NCBI GenBank assembly: GCA_017936245.1
Contig: JAGBFY010000457.1
Coordinates: 1-20,443 of the forward strand
DNA: 20,443 nucleotides
Source of the DNA: Kiritimatiellia bacterium
Lineage (GTDB): Bacteria; Verrucomicrobiota; Kiritimatiellia; RFP12; UBA1067
Direction: 5' to 3'
A program made the position numbers and the translations under genes. Positions 1-8,360 of the stretch are shown here, in pieces (the stretch's first letter is position 1; each line of letters opens with the position of its first letter). The notes under the pieces were generated by a model, which ran no database searches, had not been told where the DNA came from, and saw nothing but the letters and a program-made list of their open reading frames with translations.

Positions 1-2715
1 CATCGCTGGTATGACCGTCCGTTGGCCACGGATGTGTCGCTCAAGAAATACCAGCCGAAGAACCATGTCCTCAACCCTGAGGGCTGGAAGATAACTGCTG
101 CGGATCTGCGTCGAGGCGGTTTTGACGGATTTTGCGTTTGCCATCACCGGTTCTCCTACAATGTAAGGGAGCTGAGCCTGACGACCGATACGCCTGTCCT
201 TACCGAAATGCCGTATTCGACGTGGGGACCAAACGGGTTCGAAGCGCTCATGAAATGCGCGGCTGATACCTATGCAATGCCAAACTCCTTCCGTATCGAC
301 GGCAAGGTTGTGCTTTCCCGCTATCCTGAAACCAAGGAGAGCCAGCTTGGCGTGTACGTGGATTTTGCGCAGGCGCTAAATAAGAAGTACGGCGACTCGT
401 TCATCCTGATGCCCTACACCCGTGCGTTTGACCATGCTCCCAAGGGTGCGATCACTGCCCAGTATCTGAACGAACAGCGCGAATCGCTCCGCCGGAAACT
501 TAGAAAGATCGACGGCTTCTTCTCCTCTGGCTGGGTGCGCTACATGTACGGCAAACGCTACGACGGGGAGTTTGAGCGCAAGGTCCTCGTGCCGTTTTTG
601 CAGAGCGTTCTTGCCGAACCTGAATTCGCAGGAAAGAAGTACCTTGCCATGCCAATATATGCCGGACACGAGAACTGCTATCTGTGGCGCTACGCCTGGG
701 ATTGTGAAGGCACTGAAACCCTCTGTGACCAGTTTGAGACGATTCTTGCCCTCCGCCCAGACTATGCGCTTTGCTGTGAATGGGATGAGGAGAACGAGAA
801 TACGCATTTCCGTCCCACTGTTGCACAGGGGACGAGCGCACTCAGGATAGTGCGCTATTTTTCCGACAGATTTGCCGGTCGCGCGCCGTCGATCTTTCCG
901 GGCGATGAGGCTTCTGCCGCTGCAACGCCCAACCTGATCCTCTCCTACCGAAAGTCGATAATCGCGGGCGAACCGCTTGAGGTTGAGGTGCGCAACATTC
1001 CGGACGGAACATTCAAGGGCAAAACGTTCGAGGTGTCATTCAAATGGAAGAATGCGCAAGGTTGTACGGTTCAGGACTTCCCCGCCCAAAGGCTCTCTGC
1101 TGACAGCTGCGGAAATGCGTGGTTCAAGGCTCCAGCCTCTTCGCTTGTGGGGAATAATGCAGCTCTCATGCCGGAGCTTTCCGTGCGTTGGCTTGGCGGT
1201 TGCGCAAACTTCAGCGAAGGGTTTTGGCCTGTAGACCTCAATGCCGGACGCGCCATGGATGCCCGTTGGGCGAAACATCCGCTTCGCGACATGCCGAAGG
1301 GAGTCGCCGGAACTGTCATGGCGACTGATTGCGGCAAGGATGGGATGTGCGAGGTTTTTGGAAGAGTATCTTCCGATACTGAACTCAAGAGCGTTGAGGT
1401 TCTTGAAGGACCCGATACGATATACATGTACGAACCTGGCGAAGGACCGAAGCCGCTCGCGCCCGGAACATCTGCCGACCGTACTACGTTCCGCATCTCA
1501 TGGCAGGGCTATATGGCGGCTCAGAAGATATATTCGTTCAAGGGGACTATCGACTGGTGCAATGTGACGGATCTCAAGACCATCCGTGCGAAAGGCCTTA
1601 GGGCAAAGGGCAGCAGATGGACTACGATGGGTTCATTCCTTGTCGAACATTGGCCGCAGGATTTCTACGCGTCCATCCACAATGGAGAGGTGGATGGCGC
1701 CGAACTTGAAATAGATCTTGCGCCTATCTTCAGGGGACGCATCCGCCTTGCCGATGTGGTGAAGCTTGGAGCGGTCGGCATCTCCGGAAAGGGCGGCGCG
1801 AATTTTGTCGTAACCTGCTGTGCTACGCAGATAGCAATGCCGCCTCCCTGCGGAGGGAAAGAGGCTGCATTCCGCTTTCGTATGCGTCCACGCACAAAGT
1901 CTGGCATTCTGCGTGTGCAGACGATAGACGCAAAGGGCAGGGTGTGGAGAGGGAAGCCATTTGTGTTCGGGGCGAAATCCGGAAAGTTTCGCACGGTGCA
2001 TGCGATAGAGCGCGATTCAGGCAAGGTGACGGAATTCAAGATCGATGAGTCTCGCCTTGATGAACCGGTGTTCAGATTCTCTCCTGAAGGCGGAAGTGCA
2101 TTGCTTTCGTCCGCCGGGATTGCGTTCAGCGGTGTGCTTGGCGGATACGTACCGCAGGTGACGGCAATGGGTCAGGGTGAGTCCATTTATGGGAATCCTC
2201 TTGCGGTAGCAATAAAGAACACGATTCCCGGATGGGACGATGCCGCTCCGCAGTGGCATAGGGAGGCAGACGGCGGCTGGTCGCTTTCGTTCACGAACTG
2301 CCAGTTCGCATCGCTGCCGATGCAGCTTCTTCCCGCGTTTTCAGGCTTTGAGATTGAGCTGGATGTTCTTCCTGGACAGCCTGGGCACAAAGAGCAGGGC
2401 TTGATAGGTGACGGCAATTTCGCGATGGGGCTTTGGGTGCGCAAGGATGGAGCGCCAGAAATGCGCTCCGATGCGTTTGCAGCTGCTGCTGCGGGACCGG
2501 CTCTTGAAAAGGGGAAATGGAACAAGGTTCGTGTCGTATGCGACAGGAAGTCCGTTTTTGTGGAGGTCAACGGCGTCAAGGGTGAGCCGGTAAAAGTTAC
2601 CGGATTTTCCGTGAACCCAGTCTATACCGCCTTGGGCGCCACGCCGGGATATGTAAACCGCACCGGTGCGTTTTTCAACGGACGCATCAGGAGCCTTTCG
2701 GTGAAGTTCAGGTAG
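1..2715 (+). CDS. GH71/GH99-like glycoside hydrolase with C-terminal LamG-like domain (5' truncated)
   Basis: The reading frame is open from base 1, so the N-terminus, including any signal peptide, lies outside the window; an internal TTG at 22 is not a convincing start. The first ~290 residues look like a TIM-barrel glycosidase of the GH71/GH99 type: a tryptophan- and tyrosine-rich segment ends in an acidic stretch (EWDEENENTHF, about bases 778-810) resembling the NEWNE-like end of those barrels. Residues ~310-720 appear to be beta-sandwich or Ig-like linker domains. The last ~150 residues (FEIELDV, GLWVRKDG, KWNKVRVVCD, VEVNGVKG) match the layout of a LamG/concanavalin-like carbohydrate-binding domain. 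The gene ends six bases before the next reading frame, so it is in an operon with the amidohydrolases. Family assignment is by eye; the substrate is unknown. Confidence 0.55.
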   Translation, partial: HRWYDRPLATDVSLKKYQPKNHVLNPEGWKITAADLRRGGFDGFCVCHHRFSYNVRELSLTTDTPVLTEMPYSTWGPNGFEALMKCAADTYAMPNSFRIDGKVVLSRYPETKESQLGVYVDFAQALNKKYGDSFILMPYTRAFDHAPKGAITAQYLNEQRESLRRKLRKIDGFFSSGWVRYMYGKRYDGEFERKVLVPFLQSVLAEPEFAGKKYLAMPIYAGHENCYLWRYAWDCEGTETLCDQFETILALRPDYALCCEWDEENENTHFRPTVAQGTSALRIVRYFSDRFAGRAPSIFPGDEASAAATPNLILSYRKSIIAGEPLEVEVRNIPDGTFKGKTFEVSFKWKNAQGCTVQDFPAQRLSADSCGNAWFKAPASSLVGNNAALMPELSVRWLGGCANFSEGFWPVDLNAGRAMDARWAKHPLRDMPKGVAGTVMATDCGKDGMCEVFGRVSSDTELKSVEVLEGPDTIYMYEPGEGPKPLAPGTSADRTTFRISWQGYMAAQKIYSFKGTIDWCNVTDLKTIRAKGLRAKGSRWTTMGSFLVEHWPQDFYASIHNGEVDGAELEIDLAPIFRGRIRLADVVKLGAVGISGKGGANFVVTCCATQIAMPPPCGGKEAAFRFRMRPRTKSGILRVQTIDAKGRVWRGKPFVFGAKSGKFRTVHAIERDSGKVTEFKIDESRLDEPVFRFSPEGGSALLSSAGIAFSGVLGGYVPQVTAMGQGESIYGNPLAVAIKNTIPGWDDAAPQWHREADGGWSLSFTNCQFASLPMQLLPAFSGFEIELDVLPGQPGHKEQGLIGDGNFAMGLWVRKDGAPEMRSDAFAAAAAGPALEKGKWNKVRVVCDRKSVFVEVNGVKGEPVKVTGFSVNPVYTALGATPGYVNRTGAFFNGRIRSLSVKFR

Positions 2716-2729
2716 GAGGAGTGTTGGAA

Positions 2730-3620
2730 ATGGCAGAATTCATCGATATGCATGCAGTCTGCGTACGGGAGCTGATGGCTCCTGTCGGCGGAAAGCACGG
2801 AGTGTGCGACGTGTCGCGTCAGTTGGCGATGTACGATCGGCTTGGCATCGCCAAGGGCGTGATAATGCCTATCGCAAATGTCGAAACCCATCCGACGGGT
2901 CAGGCGAACGAAGAGGTTCTTCGCATTGTGGAAGCCTATCCAGGTCGCTTTTCGGCGTTCTGCAATCTCGATCCCCGCAACTGCTACAACAGTCCGACGG
3001 CAAAGTTCACTCCGGTCCTTGAACATTACAAGTCCCGCGGATGCCGTGGTGTTGGTTGCGTGGCGGCCAAATTGCCCATTTCCGATGTAAGGGTGCAGAA
3101 TCTGTTCCAAAGCTGCGAAGAGACGTCAATGCCGGTGTCGATTCATCTGGACGGGTTCGAAGATAAGGGGGCTGGACTTTACGATCCGCCGTCTCTTGCG
3201 GGATTGAAAGTTACCCTCGCAAGATTCCCGAAGTTGACGTTCCTTGTTTCCGGTGCGGCATTCTGGTGCGAGATATCCGTTCCCAGATGCCGCGATGAAC
3301 GCGTATCTCCGGCTTTTGGTTCGGTCAAAGAAGGTATGCTGCGTTCGTTGCTGGAGTCTTACCCGAATCTCGTGTGCAATCTGTCCGGTCCGTGGGGCGC
3401 TGCCGCAATCATGCGCGACAAGGTTTATGCAGCCGGTTTTCTGACAGGTTTCAAGGACCGTGTCGTGTTCGGACTTGATGCGCAGTCGCCGGAGACTGTC
3501 GCAAAGACGCTCCCCGTATTGCCTTCCTTCCTCAGGAGACTTCGCGACGAGGGCGGTATTTCGGTTGATGTTTTTGATGCTGTTGCGTCAGGGAACGCCA
3601 AAAGGATTGCGGGGGTGTGA
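2730..3620 (+). CDS. Amidohydrolase_2 family protein, metal site degraded (probable pseudoenzyme)
   Basis: This is a TIM-barrel protein of the Amidohydrolase_2 (ACMSD-like) family, about 296 residues, without a signal peptide and therefore probably cytoplasmic. AGGAGG at 2714-2719 favours ATG 2730 over GTG 2721, which would abut the ribosome site directly. It aligns along its whole length with the next protein. The usual HxH is His-Ala-Val (DMHAVC), the glutamate after the second strand is Cys (RGVGCV against KGFGEL), and the second barrel histidine is Ser (FLVSGAAFW against FFGHSSAFW). The first His, the His of SIHLDGF and the Asp of FGLD remain. Three of six expected positions are lost, so metal-dependent hydrolysis is unlikely; a regulatory or binding role, or a changed chemistry, is inferred. 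Its stop overlaps the next start. Confidence 0.8.
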   Translation: MAEFIDMHAVCVRELMAPVGGKHGVCDVSRQLAMYDRLGIAKGVIMPIANVETHPTGQANEEVLRIVEAYPGRFSAFCNLDPRNCYNSPTAKFTPVLEHYKSRGCRGVGCVAAKLPISDVRVQNLFQSCEETSMPVSIHLDGFEDKGAGLYDPPSLAGLKVTLARFPKLTFLVSGAAFWCEISVPRCRDERVSPAFGSVKEGMLRSLLESYPNLVCNLSGPWGAAAIMRDKVYAAGFLTGFKDRVVFGLDAQSPETVAKTLPVLPSFLRRLRDEGGISVDVFDAVASGNAKRIAGV

Positions 3621-4600
3621 TGATGGAATCCACAAGAAGAGAGTTCATTTCCGTCGGCGGCGCAGCTGTGCTTGCCGGATGCGCCACTTCACAGGGCGTA
3701 CTTGCGAACGATGACGTAAAGTACATCGATATCCATGCCCATTGCACAGAGGATCCGCTTCCGCAGATGGGATCGCTCAAGCAGCCCCTGTGCTGTGCGG
3801 AGCAGCTTATCGCGCACTACGATCGCTTAGGAATTGAGAAGGGGTGCATTCTCGGTCTCGGAACTCCGGAGAATTTCATAGGGGGGATGTCCAACGAATC
3901 CATTCTGCGCCTGTGCGCTGCCTATCCCGACCGTTTCATTCCGTTCTGCGTAGTGGATCCGAGATCCTGCGGCAATACTCCCTATGCTCAGTTTCGCGAC
4001 GTGCTGATGCATTACCGCGACAGGGGTTGCAAGGGGTTTGGCGAACTCTGCGCAAACATCCATCTCCTCGATCCGAGAATGCAGAATCTGTTCAAGGCGT
4101 GTGAGGAGGTCGGGCTGCCGGTCACGTTCCATACGACTCCGATGTGCGGATGGAGCTACGGAGTCGTCGACGACAGCGGATTGCCGGCTCTCGAAATCTG
4201 TCTCCAGCGTTTCCCTAAGCTCCGTTTCTTCGGGCACTCGTCCGCTTTCTGGAGCGAGATTACGGTCTGCCGGACGATGCAGGAGCGCAACAGCAGAGGC
4301 AAGGGGCCGATCAAGGAGGAAGGCGCGATCCAGCGGTTGATGCGCAAGTACCCCAATCTCTACGGAGACCTTTCGGCCGGTTCGGGAGCCTGTGCGCTCA
4401 TGCGCGATCCGGCGTATGCGGCGAAGTTCCTGACGGAATTTCAGGACCGCATAATGTTCGGCATCGACATCTGCGATCCCAACGGCTACGTTTCTCCGCT
4501 TCCCGGCTTCCTGCGCGAACTGCGCGGCTCCGGCGCAATTTCTGAAACGGTGTTCCGCAAGGTCGCCCGCGAAAACCATATCCGCGAACTTGGTCTTTAA
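3617..4600 (+). CDS. Tat-exported lipoprotein amidohydrolase (Amidohydrolase_2 family)
   Basis: This is the paralogue of the preceding gene, 327 residues from GTG 3617; ATG 3620 and 3623 are alternative starts, and all overlap or touch the upstream TGA, indicating translational coupling. The N-terminus has a twin-arginine motif (STRREF, R7-R8), a hydrophobic stretch and a lipobox LAGC with Cys22, so export by Tat and lipid anchoring are predicted; Tat export suits a protein folded around a metal in the cytoplasm. All Amidohydrolase_2 positions are present: DIHAH (H40, H42), E143, H172, H207 and D284. The reaction is not determined by the fold; relatives hydrolyse lactones or decarboxylate aromatic acids. 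Sugar lactone hydrolysis would suit the glycosidase neighbour, but this is a guess. Confidence 0.8.
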   Translation: MMMESTRREFISVGGAAVLAGCATSQGVLANDDVKYIDIHAHCTEDPLPQMGSLKQPLCCAEQLIAHYDRLGIEKGCILGLGTPENFIGGMSNESILRLCAAYPDRFIPFCVVDPRSCGNTPYAQFRDVLMHYRDRGCKGFGELCANIHLLDPRMQNLFKACEEVGLPVTFHTTPMCGWSYGVVDDSGLPALEICLQRFPKLRFFGHSSAFWSEITVCRTMQERNSRGKGPIKEEGAIQRLMRKYPNLYGDLSAGSGACALMRDPAYAAKFLTEFQDRIMFGIDICDPNGYVSPLPGFLRELRGSGAISETVFRKVARENHIRELGL

Positions 4601-4604
4601 AAAC

Positions 4605-4612
4605 AGAGGAGA
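4605..4612 (+). promoter_or_regulatory. Strong ribosome binding site of the surface protein gene
   Basis: AGAGGAGA lies five bases upstream of ATG 4618 and fixes that start. No separate promoter is obvious in the 17-base gap after the amidohydrolase stop, so co-transcription is likely. Confidence 0.6.
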
Positions 4613-4617
4613 TTCCC

Positions 4618-7600
4618 ATGAAAAAGAAATCGCTTACCGTACTGCTGACGGCTCTATCACTTTGCGTTGCTCAAGCGGGAAATGTTTTCTATTGGCGTAC
4701 GCAGCATATAGACAATCACTCTGCAATAAACGGTGCATCGGAGGAATTCTTTGCTTGGGCAGATTTCGGGGATCCTGCGAACTGGTCGTTGAATCTATCT
4801 TCGTACAACAACCCGGATGGATTGGTTCCGGGCGAGGATGATTCTCTCTATATGCTTGGTTATATGCAATCGAGTTCTGGCTCTTCATGGACGATGGGGT
4901 ATTTTGATCTTGGCGGCAAAAACTGGACGGTGGCTGGGTTTGCTACCAATGGTTGCCCGAACAACTCCACGTTTTATTACAAAAAGAATATCATGGGTTT
5001 GACCAATGGTACGCTCACCGTGATAAATCCGGACTATGTTAAGACGTTTGCACATTCGTACCGAATATATTCCGGCGCAACTTTCATATACCCTTCAGGA
5101 GCGGATGTTACAATTTCCACGCCAAGCCCTTATGAAGATTGGCAGATTAAGACGGGCGGTCGTGCCGAAGTCAAATGCGGCGTATCCCTCACCTATCTCA
5201 TGTGCAAGGTTGATGGTGGCGCGACGCTGCTTTGGGATCCTGATCATTTTGATATGACGGCATCCATAGTCAATGGTCAGGGAAGCTCCATAACCAATAA
5301 CGGAACGCTGCTTGCTCCAAATGGATTCCTATGGAACGGAGGCAATAGATCAGGCAACAACGAAAAGCTCAAGGAGTTTGAAGTCGCGCAGATGGCTGGT
5401 GAGCTGCGCATTGGCGGCGATTTTACCAAGACGACTGAAGAATACTACAAAGGCGCCTCAATGCGCTTCGTTCTCGGCGGCGGAACGCTGAAGGCGGAAT
5501 CGAATGTGGCGTTCAAGAATTCGGTTTCAAAGTGGGGTGATGAGGTTTCTGCTTCGATGCCTGCCTCGGCTGCCGCAACTGTTGATGTTGCAGAGGATGC
5601 AACTCTCGATATGCAGATATTCACTTATGGAGATGGCGCTTCGCTCGTGAAGAAAGGCAAAGGAAAGTTGGTGGTGGCGTCACTTCCGTCGTCTCTCAGC
5701 GTTGAGGAGGGGAGCATTCATTTCACGAAACCGCATACGCTTTCCCATGGATGTTCTTTCGCTTCTGGTGCAACGATATCTTTTGGTGCGACGGATAACG
5801 AGATGGCGGCATTTGATGGATATGAAAATGTCGATTTCGTTCTCGGTTCGGATGCCTTCGTAGTTGGGTCTGTGGTGCTGAAGTCTTCGGATGAGGCGTT
5901 TCTTCGCTATGTTGCCGGTTCGATTGCCGGAATGATTCCTGAAGGAGCTCGAACGGTTGTCTCCAATGGCGTTTTGAGACTCGCCTCCAATGAGATGATC
6001 GAAATCTCTGCAGACGGTAAGGTTGACCTTTCGGATGCGTCTGCATGGGGCGGCGAAATTCCTGTTGGCGCTGATGTGTGCGTAATCGGCGATTCCACCG
6101 TTGCGTCGTTCACTTCATCGACACCTGTGTTCAAGTCGATTACTGTTGCGGGAGGCGCAACGCTTGAGGTTTCGGGTACTGGCGCAGTCCTTCCCCAGGT
6201 GAAGCTCAACTATCCATCCCGTTTGTTCTTTGCGGAGAACTCCGTTGCCGAATTCTCCGTTGACCGCCTTTCTTCCAACGGTAACGCAGATGGCTTGCCG
6301 GTACTTGAGATTGCGAAGGGCGCGGTGGTGACGGTGCCAGTTGGAACGGGCTTCAAGAATATCCATCTGAAGCTTTTCGGACAGATCGGAATTCCGGATT
6401 CGAAAGACGCTGCAGAAGGAAATGGAATGACGTTTGGCACGGCATCTGCCGGTGAAGTCGCCTATTTTGCGATGACTGCCGACGGCGGCAAGATTCGCAT
6501 GAAGGGGTCGGCGGGAACCTGCCGACGCTTCATGTGCCCGGTGAATGGAGGAAAAGTCTATCCTGTTGGGGAGCTTCTTCTCAAGGATGTTACGTTCCCT
6601 CCCTATCCTGATACGGCTGTGTATCTTGGCGTAGATGTTGGTACATACAATGAAGGTGTGCCTTTCACGCTCATTCTTGACGGAACGGAAATGCTAATGA
6701 GCCAGACGAGCCGAATATATCAGAATGCCCGTATCATTTGCCGCAATGGAGGAAAGCTGAAGTCACCATACCGTCATCCTGGCGTTGCCTCCGGAATCCA
6801 GATCCGTCAGTATTCCAAGGTTACAGTTGACGGACCGGAAAGCGGTATCTACTATCCCTATTCCAACAGGGGAACCTTGACGGTGGATACGTATACGGAA
6901 GGGGCGGATGTCCTCGAATTGAAGAACGGAGGCTGGATTGCCACGCACAACACCGTTGCCACGGAAAGTTCCAAAAAAGGCACGCTTGCCGTCTCGAATG
7001 GCACATGGCGCATTGGACAGTTGCCGTTTATCCCCTATGACAAGAATCCGTGTCCGCCCGATGAGGATGCCCGAAACTGGTTCTCGCGTCCGTTTGAAGG
7101 ACTTGGCAAGGTGCGCATTGAGCCTGATTCCACGCTATACATGCAGTCATCCTCCGATCTTGAAGGCACGGAGTGGAACCGTGATTTCGTGGTGGCCGAT
7201 GTTCCGATGACGGGCTCTGGCAATCTTGTGGTCACGAATGGAGTTCCAGGCTATGGGCTTTCACTTACGTTCGTTTCGTCGGCAAATACTGCCACGGGAC
7301 GCATCTGCGTTGCGCCTTCCGCAGACCCGACATCGCTGCAGTTTGCGAACGGCGCGAACTGGGCGGGTACGGTAGTCGCAGATGGAAGGGTGTCGCTTAC
7401 CAACCTTGAAAACGCCGCCTCGGTTTCTGAGGTGTCGTTCGGATCGGTCGATTTTGCGGGAGATTTTCCGCTCAAGGTTTGGAAGGAGAACGGTACGTTC
7501 GTTTCCGACAAGGTGAACCTCTCGCGTCCTACAACCGGAGTTGGCGGATTCAAGCCTGTTGCGCAGAACGGATTCCATTTCACCCAGGGCGATACGTTCG

Positions 7601-7755
7601 TGATCGGCAAATGGGCGGCATCCGCAGTCCCTGAGGATCTTACGTGCGGCATGGCCTACAAGTGGCAGATGTCCGTCTCTCCCGCCGAAGAAGAGGGGTA
7701 TGTGCTCGTTTCGGCACGCTACTCGCCTCCGGGCACTGTTGTCGTATTCCGCTGA
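4618..7755 (+). CDS. Large secreted beta-helix-like surface protein
   Basis: A 1045-residue protein with a classic Sec signal peptide (MKKKSLTVLL...CVAQAG) followed by an entirely beta-rich, Gly/Ser/Thr/Val-rich sequence. The mature N-terminus contains an 'FAWADFGDPANW' stretch of the WxxxxNW kind that opens many verrucomicrobial adhesin-like proteins. Two stretches resemble autotransporter-associated beta-strand repeats: VKKGKGKLVVA near residue 345 followed by VEEGSIHF, and GSGNLVVTNG near residue 866. There is no recognisable autotransporter beta-barrel, PEP-CTERM or T9SS tail; the protein ends in SPPGTVVVFR. It is probably exported and may be displayed or released; a glycan-binding or adhesion role is inferred only from its place behind a glycosidase and two amidohydrolases. 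It is the last gene of this operon. Confidence 0.7.
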   Translation: MKKKSLTVLLTALSLCVAQAGNVFYWRTQHIDNHSAINGASEEFFAWADFGDPANWSLNLSSYNNPDGLVPGEDDSLYMLGYMQSSSGSSWTMGYFDLGGKNWTVAGFATNGCPNNSTFYYKKNIMGLTNGTLTVINPDYVKTFAHSYRIYSGATFIYPSGADVTISTPSPYEDWQIKTGGRAEVKCGVSLTYLMCKVDGGATLLWDPDHFDMTASIVNGQGSSITNNGTLLAPNGFLWNGGNRSGNNEKLKEFEVAQMAGELRIGGDFTKTTEEYYKGASMRFVLGGGTLKAESNVAFKNSVSKWGDEVSASMPASAAATVDVAEDATLDMQIFTYGDGASLVKKGKGKLVVASLPSSLSVEEGSIHFTKPHTLSHGCSFASGATISFGATDNEMAAFDGYENVDFVLGSDAFVVGSVVLKSSDEAFLRYVAGSIAGMIPEGARTVVSNGVLRLASNEMIEISADGKVDLSDASAWGGEIPVGADVCVIGDSTVASFTSSTPVFKSITVAGGATLEVSGTGAVLPQVKLNYPSRLFFAENSVAEFSVDRLSSNGNADGLPVLEIAKGAVVTVPVGTGFKNIHLKLFGQIGIPDSKDAAEGNGMTFGTASAGEVAYFAMTADGGKIRMKGSAGTCRRFMCPVNGGKVYPVGELLLKDVTFPPYPDTAVYLGVDVGTYNEGVPFTLILDGTEMLMSQTSRIYQNARIICRNGGKLKSPYRHPGVASGIQIRQYSKVTVDGPESGIYYPYSNRGTLTVDTYTEGADVLELKNGGWIATHNTVATESSKKGTLAVSNGTWRIGQLPFIPYDKNPCPPDEDARNWFSRPFEGLGKVRIEPDSTLYMQSSSDLEGTEWNRDFVVADVPMTGSGNLVVTNGVPGYGLSLTFVSSANTATGRICVAPSADPTSLQFANGANWAGTVVADGRVSLTNLENAASVSEVSFGSVDFAGDFPLKVWKENGTFVSDKVNLSRPTTGVGGFKPVAQNGFHFTQGDTFVIGKWAASAVPEDLTCGMAYKWQMSVSPAEEEGYVLVSARYSPPGTVVVFR

Positions 7756-7763
7756 TCAGGCTT

Positions 7764-7799
7764 GCTTTCGCGTAGGGACAGACCCTGCAAAAAGTACGC
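7764..7799. repeat. Dispersed palindromic element, copy 1 (GGGACAGACCCTG type)
   Basis: This starts eight bases after the surface-protein stop. It contains GTAGGGACAGACCCTGCAAA at 7772-7791. Over 36 bases it matches 13153-13188, inside a coding region, at 31 positions by hand count. It also matches 8052-8071. Its central GGGNNNNNCCC symmetry could form a small hairpin. Similar motifs are common as REP-like elements in bacterial genomes; no transposase is visible here. Confidence 0.6.
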
Positions 7800-8041
7800 A
7801 CTGCCCCTCTGAATTGCCCATACAGGACAATCCATTTAGGCATACAGGGAAACTCGTTTGCCTATACAGGGAAAGTGCTTAGAGAGTGCAGGCAAAGTGC
7901 TTAGGGAGTACTGGAGAATTCGCTTCCCCATACAGGGCAATTCACACTAAAACGGCAGCCTTCGCGCCCGTGATGTGAAGGGTAATCGAACTCCGGTGTG
8001 AAAGGCAGTCACATCCCGATGTGATGGGTGGTCGCACCGCG
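7797..8041. repeat. Degenerate 22-23 nt tandem repeat array (array A)
   Basis: The units start at 7797, 7819, 7841, 7863, 7885, 7907, 7929, 7951, 7973, 7996 and 8019: eight steps of exactly 22 bases, then steps of 23. Units 7819-7929 share a CATACAGG-like start (CATACAGG, TATACAGG, AGTGCAGG, AGTACTGG) and often a GAAA/GAATTCGCTT-like middle. Units 7973, 7996 and 8019 share RTGTGAWRGG starts and CCG/GCG ends. The units are too diverged to be a recent minisatellite and there are no conserved repeats with unique spacers, so it is not CRISPR. The role is unknown; repeated protein-binding sites or a decayed minisatellite are possible. Confidence 0.65.
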
Positions 8042-8051
8042 ATGCTTTTTT

Positions 8052-8071
8052 GTGGGGACACACCCTGAAAA
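8052..8071. repeat. Dispersed palindromic element, copy 2
   Basis: GTGGGGACACACCCTGAAAA is a variant of the element at 7772-7791 and closes array A on its right side. It runs into an exact tandem duplication of CCTGAAAAT (8064-8072 and 8073-8081). Confidence 0.5.
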
Positions 8072-8087
8072 TCCTGAAAATCTGACA

Positions 8088-8227
8088 TGCGCACTTGGGG
8101 TGATTTGTGTACTTGGATTTACATGAAAGAGACTCAAAAGGCTGCTAAAAAGCGGAAAACCACCAAGAAGTCGAAGAAATAGCTAACCACAAATCCAAGT
8201 GCACAACCATTTGTGCACTTGGATTTG
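8088..8227. repeat. TGTGCACTTGG repeat block with perfect 17-bp hairpin
   Basis: Direct copies of TGYGYACTTGG begin at 8088, 8106 and 8212, and an inverted copy spans 8195-8205. The right pair forms a perfect inverted repeat, 8190-8206 with 8211-8227, with a 4-base CCAT loop. The left copy (8105-8120) is complementary to the same inverted arm except for one mismatch, so two mutually exclusive hairpins are possible. The stem lacks a following T-tract, so it is not a standard intrinsic terminator. Confidence 0.75.
8123..8182 (+). CDS. Possible 19-residue lysine-rich peptide
   Basis: ATG 8123 to TAG 8180-8182 encodes MKETQKAAKKRKTTKKSKK: nine lysines and one arginine in 19 residues, like the tail of histone H1/Hc1-type proteins found in PVC bacteria. 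It lies exactly between the inverted arms 8105-8120 and 8191-8206. No good ribosome binding site precedes it. It may be a true micro-ORF, a relic of a histone-like gene, or chance; confidence that it is translated is low. Confidence 0.25.
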   Translation: MKETQKAAKKRKTTKKSKK

Positions 8228-8255
8228 CTTCAAGGCGCTTGGCAAAGGGTCTTTT

Positions 8256-8301
8256 GAGGGTCAGGTGACCTTCGGTACAAGGGTCAGGTGACCCTAAGCA
8301 T
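8256..8301. repeat. 23-nt palindromic tandem repeat (array B)
   Basis: Two copies of GGGTCAGGTGACC (8258-8270 and 8281-8293) lie exactly 23 bases apart; the core GGTCA-gg-TGACC is an inverted repeat. The last copy runs into CCTAAGCAT, as the last copy of array C runs into CCTAAGCCA, so the arrays share their end as well as their unit. Confidence 0.75.
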
Positions 8302-8360
8302 TAGGCATCAGGAGGCTAAACACTTCGACTTACGCTTGGGAGAAATGCCGGAAATGGTAG

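Noticed and set aside
3827..4579. 250-codon minus-strand reading frame
   Set aside because: It is a shadow of the exported amidohydrolase, whose six active-site positions prove the plus strand is coding.
7700..7882. 60-codon plus-strand frame across the surface-protein stop
   Set aside because: It runs out of frame through the end of the real gene and then through array A, with no ribosome site or signature.
7797..8041. CRISPR array
   Set aside because: The units are only 22-23 bases, degenerate throughout, with no constant repeat and unique spacer of normal length, and no cas gene is in the window.
8123..8182. Lysine-biosynthesis attenuator leader peptide
   Set aside because: No lysine gene follows, there is no ribosome site and the hairpin lacks a T-tract, so only the structural oddity is reported.
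8190..8227. Intrinsic terminator for the surface-protein operon
   Set aside because: The stem is perfect but is followed by CTTCAAGG, not a T-run, and lies over 430 bases after the stop codon.
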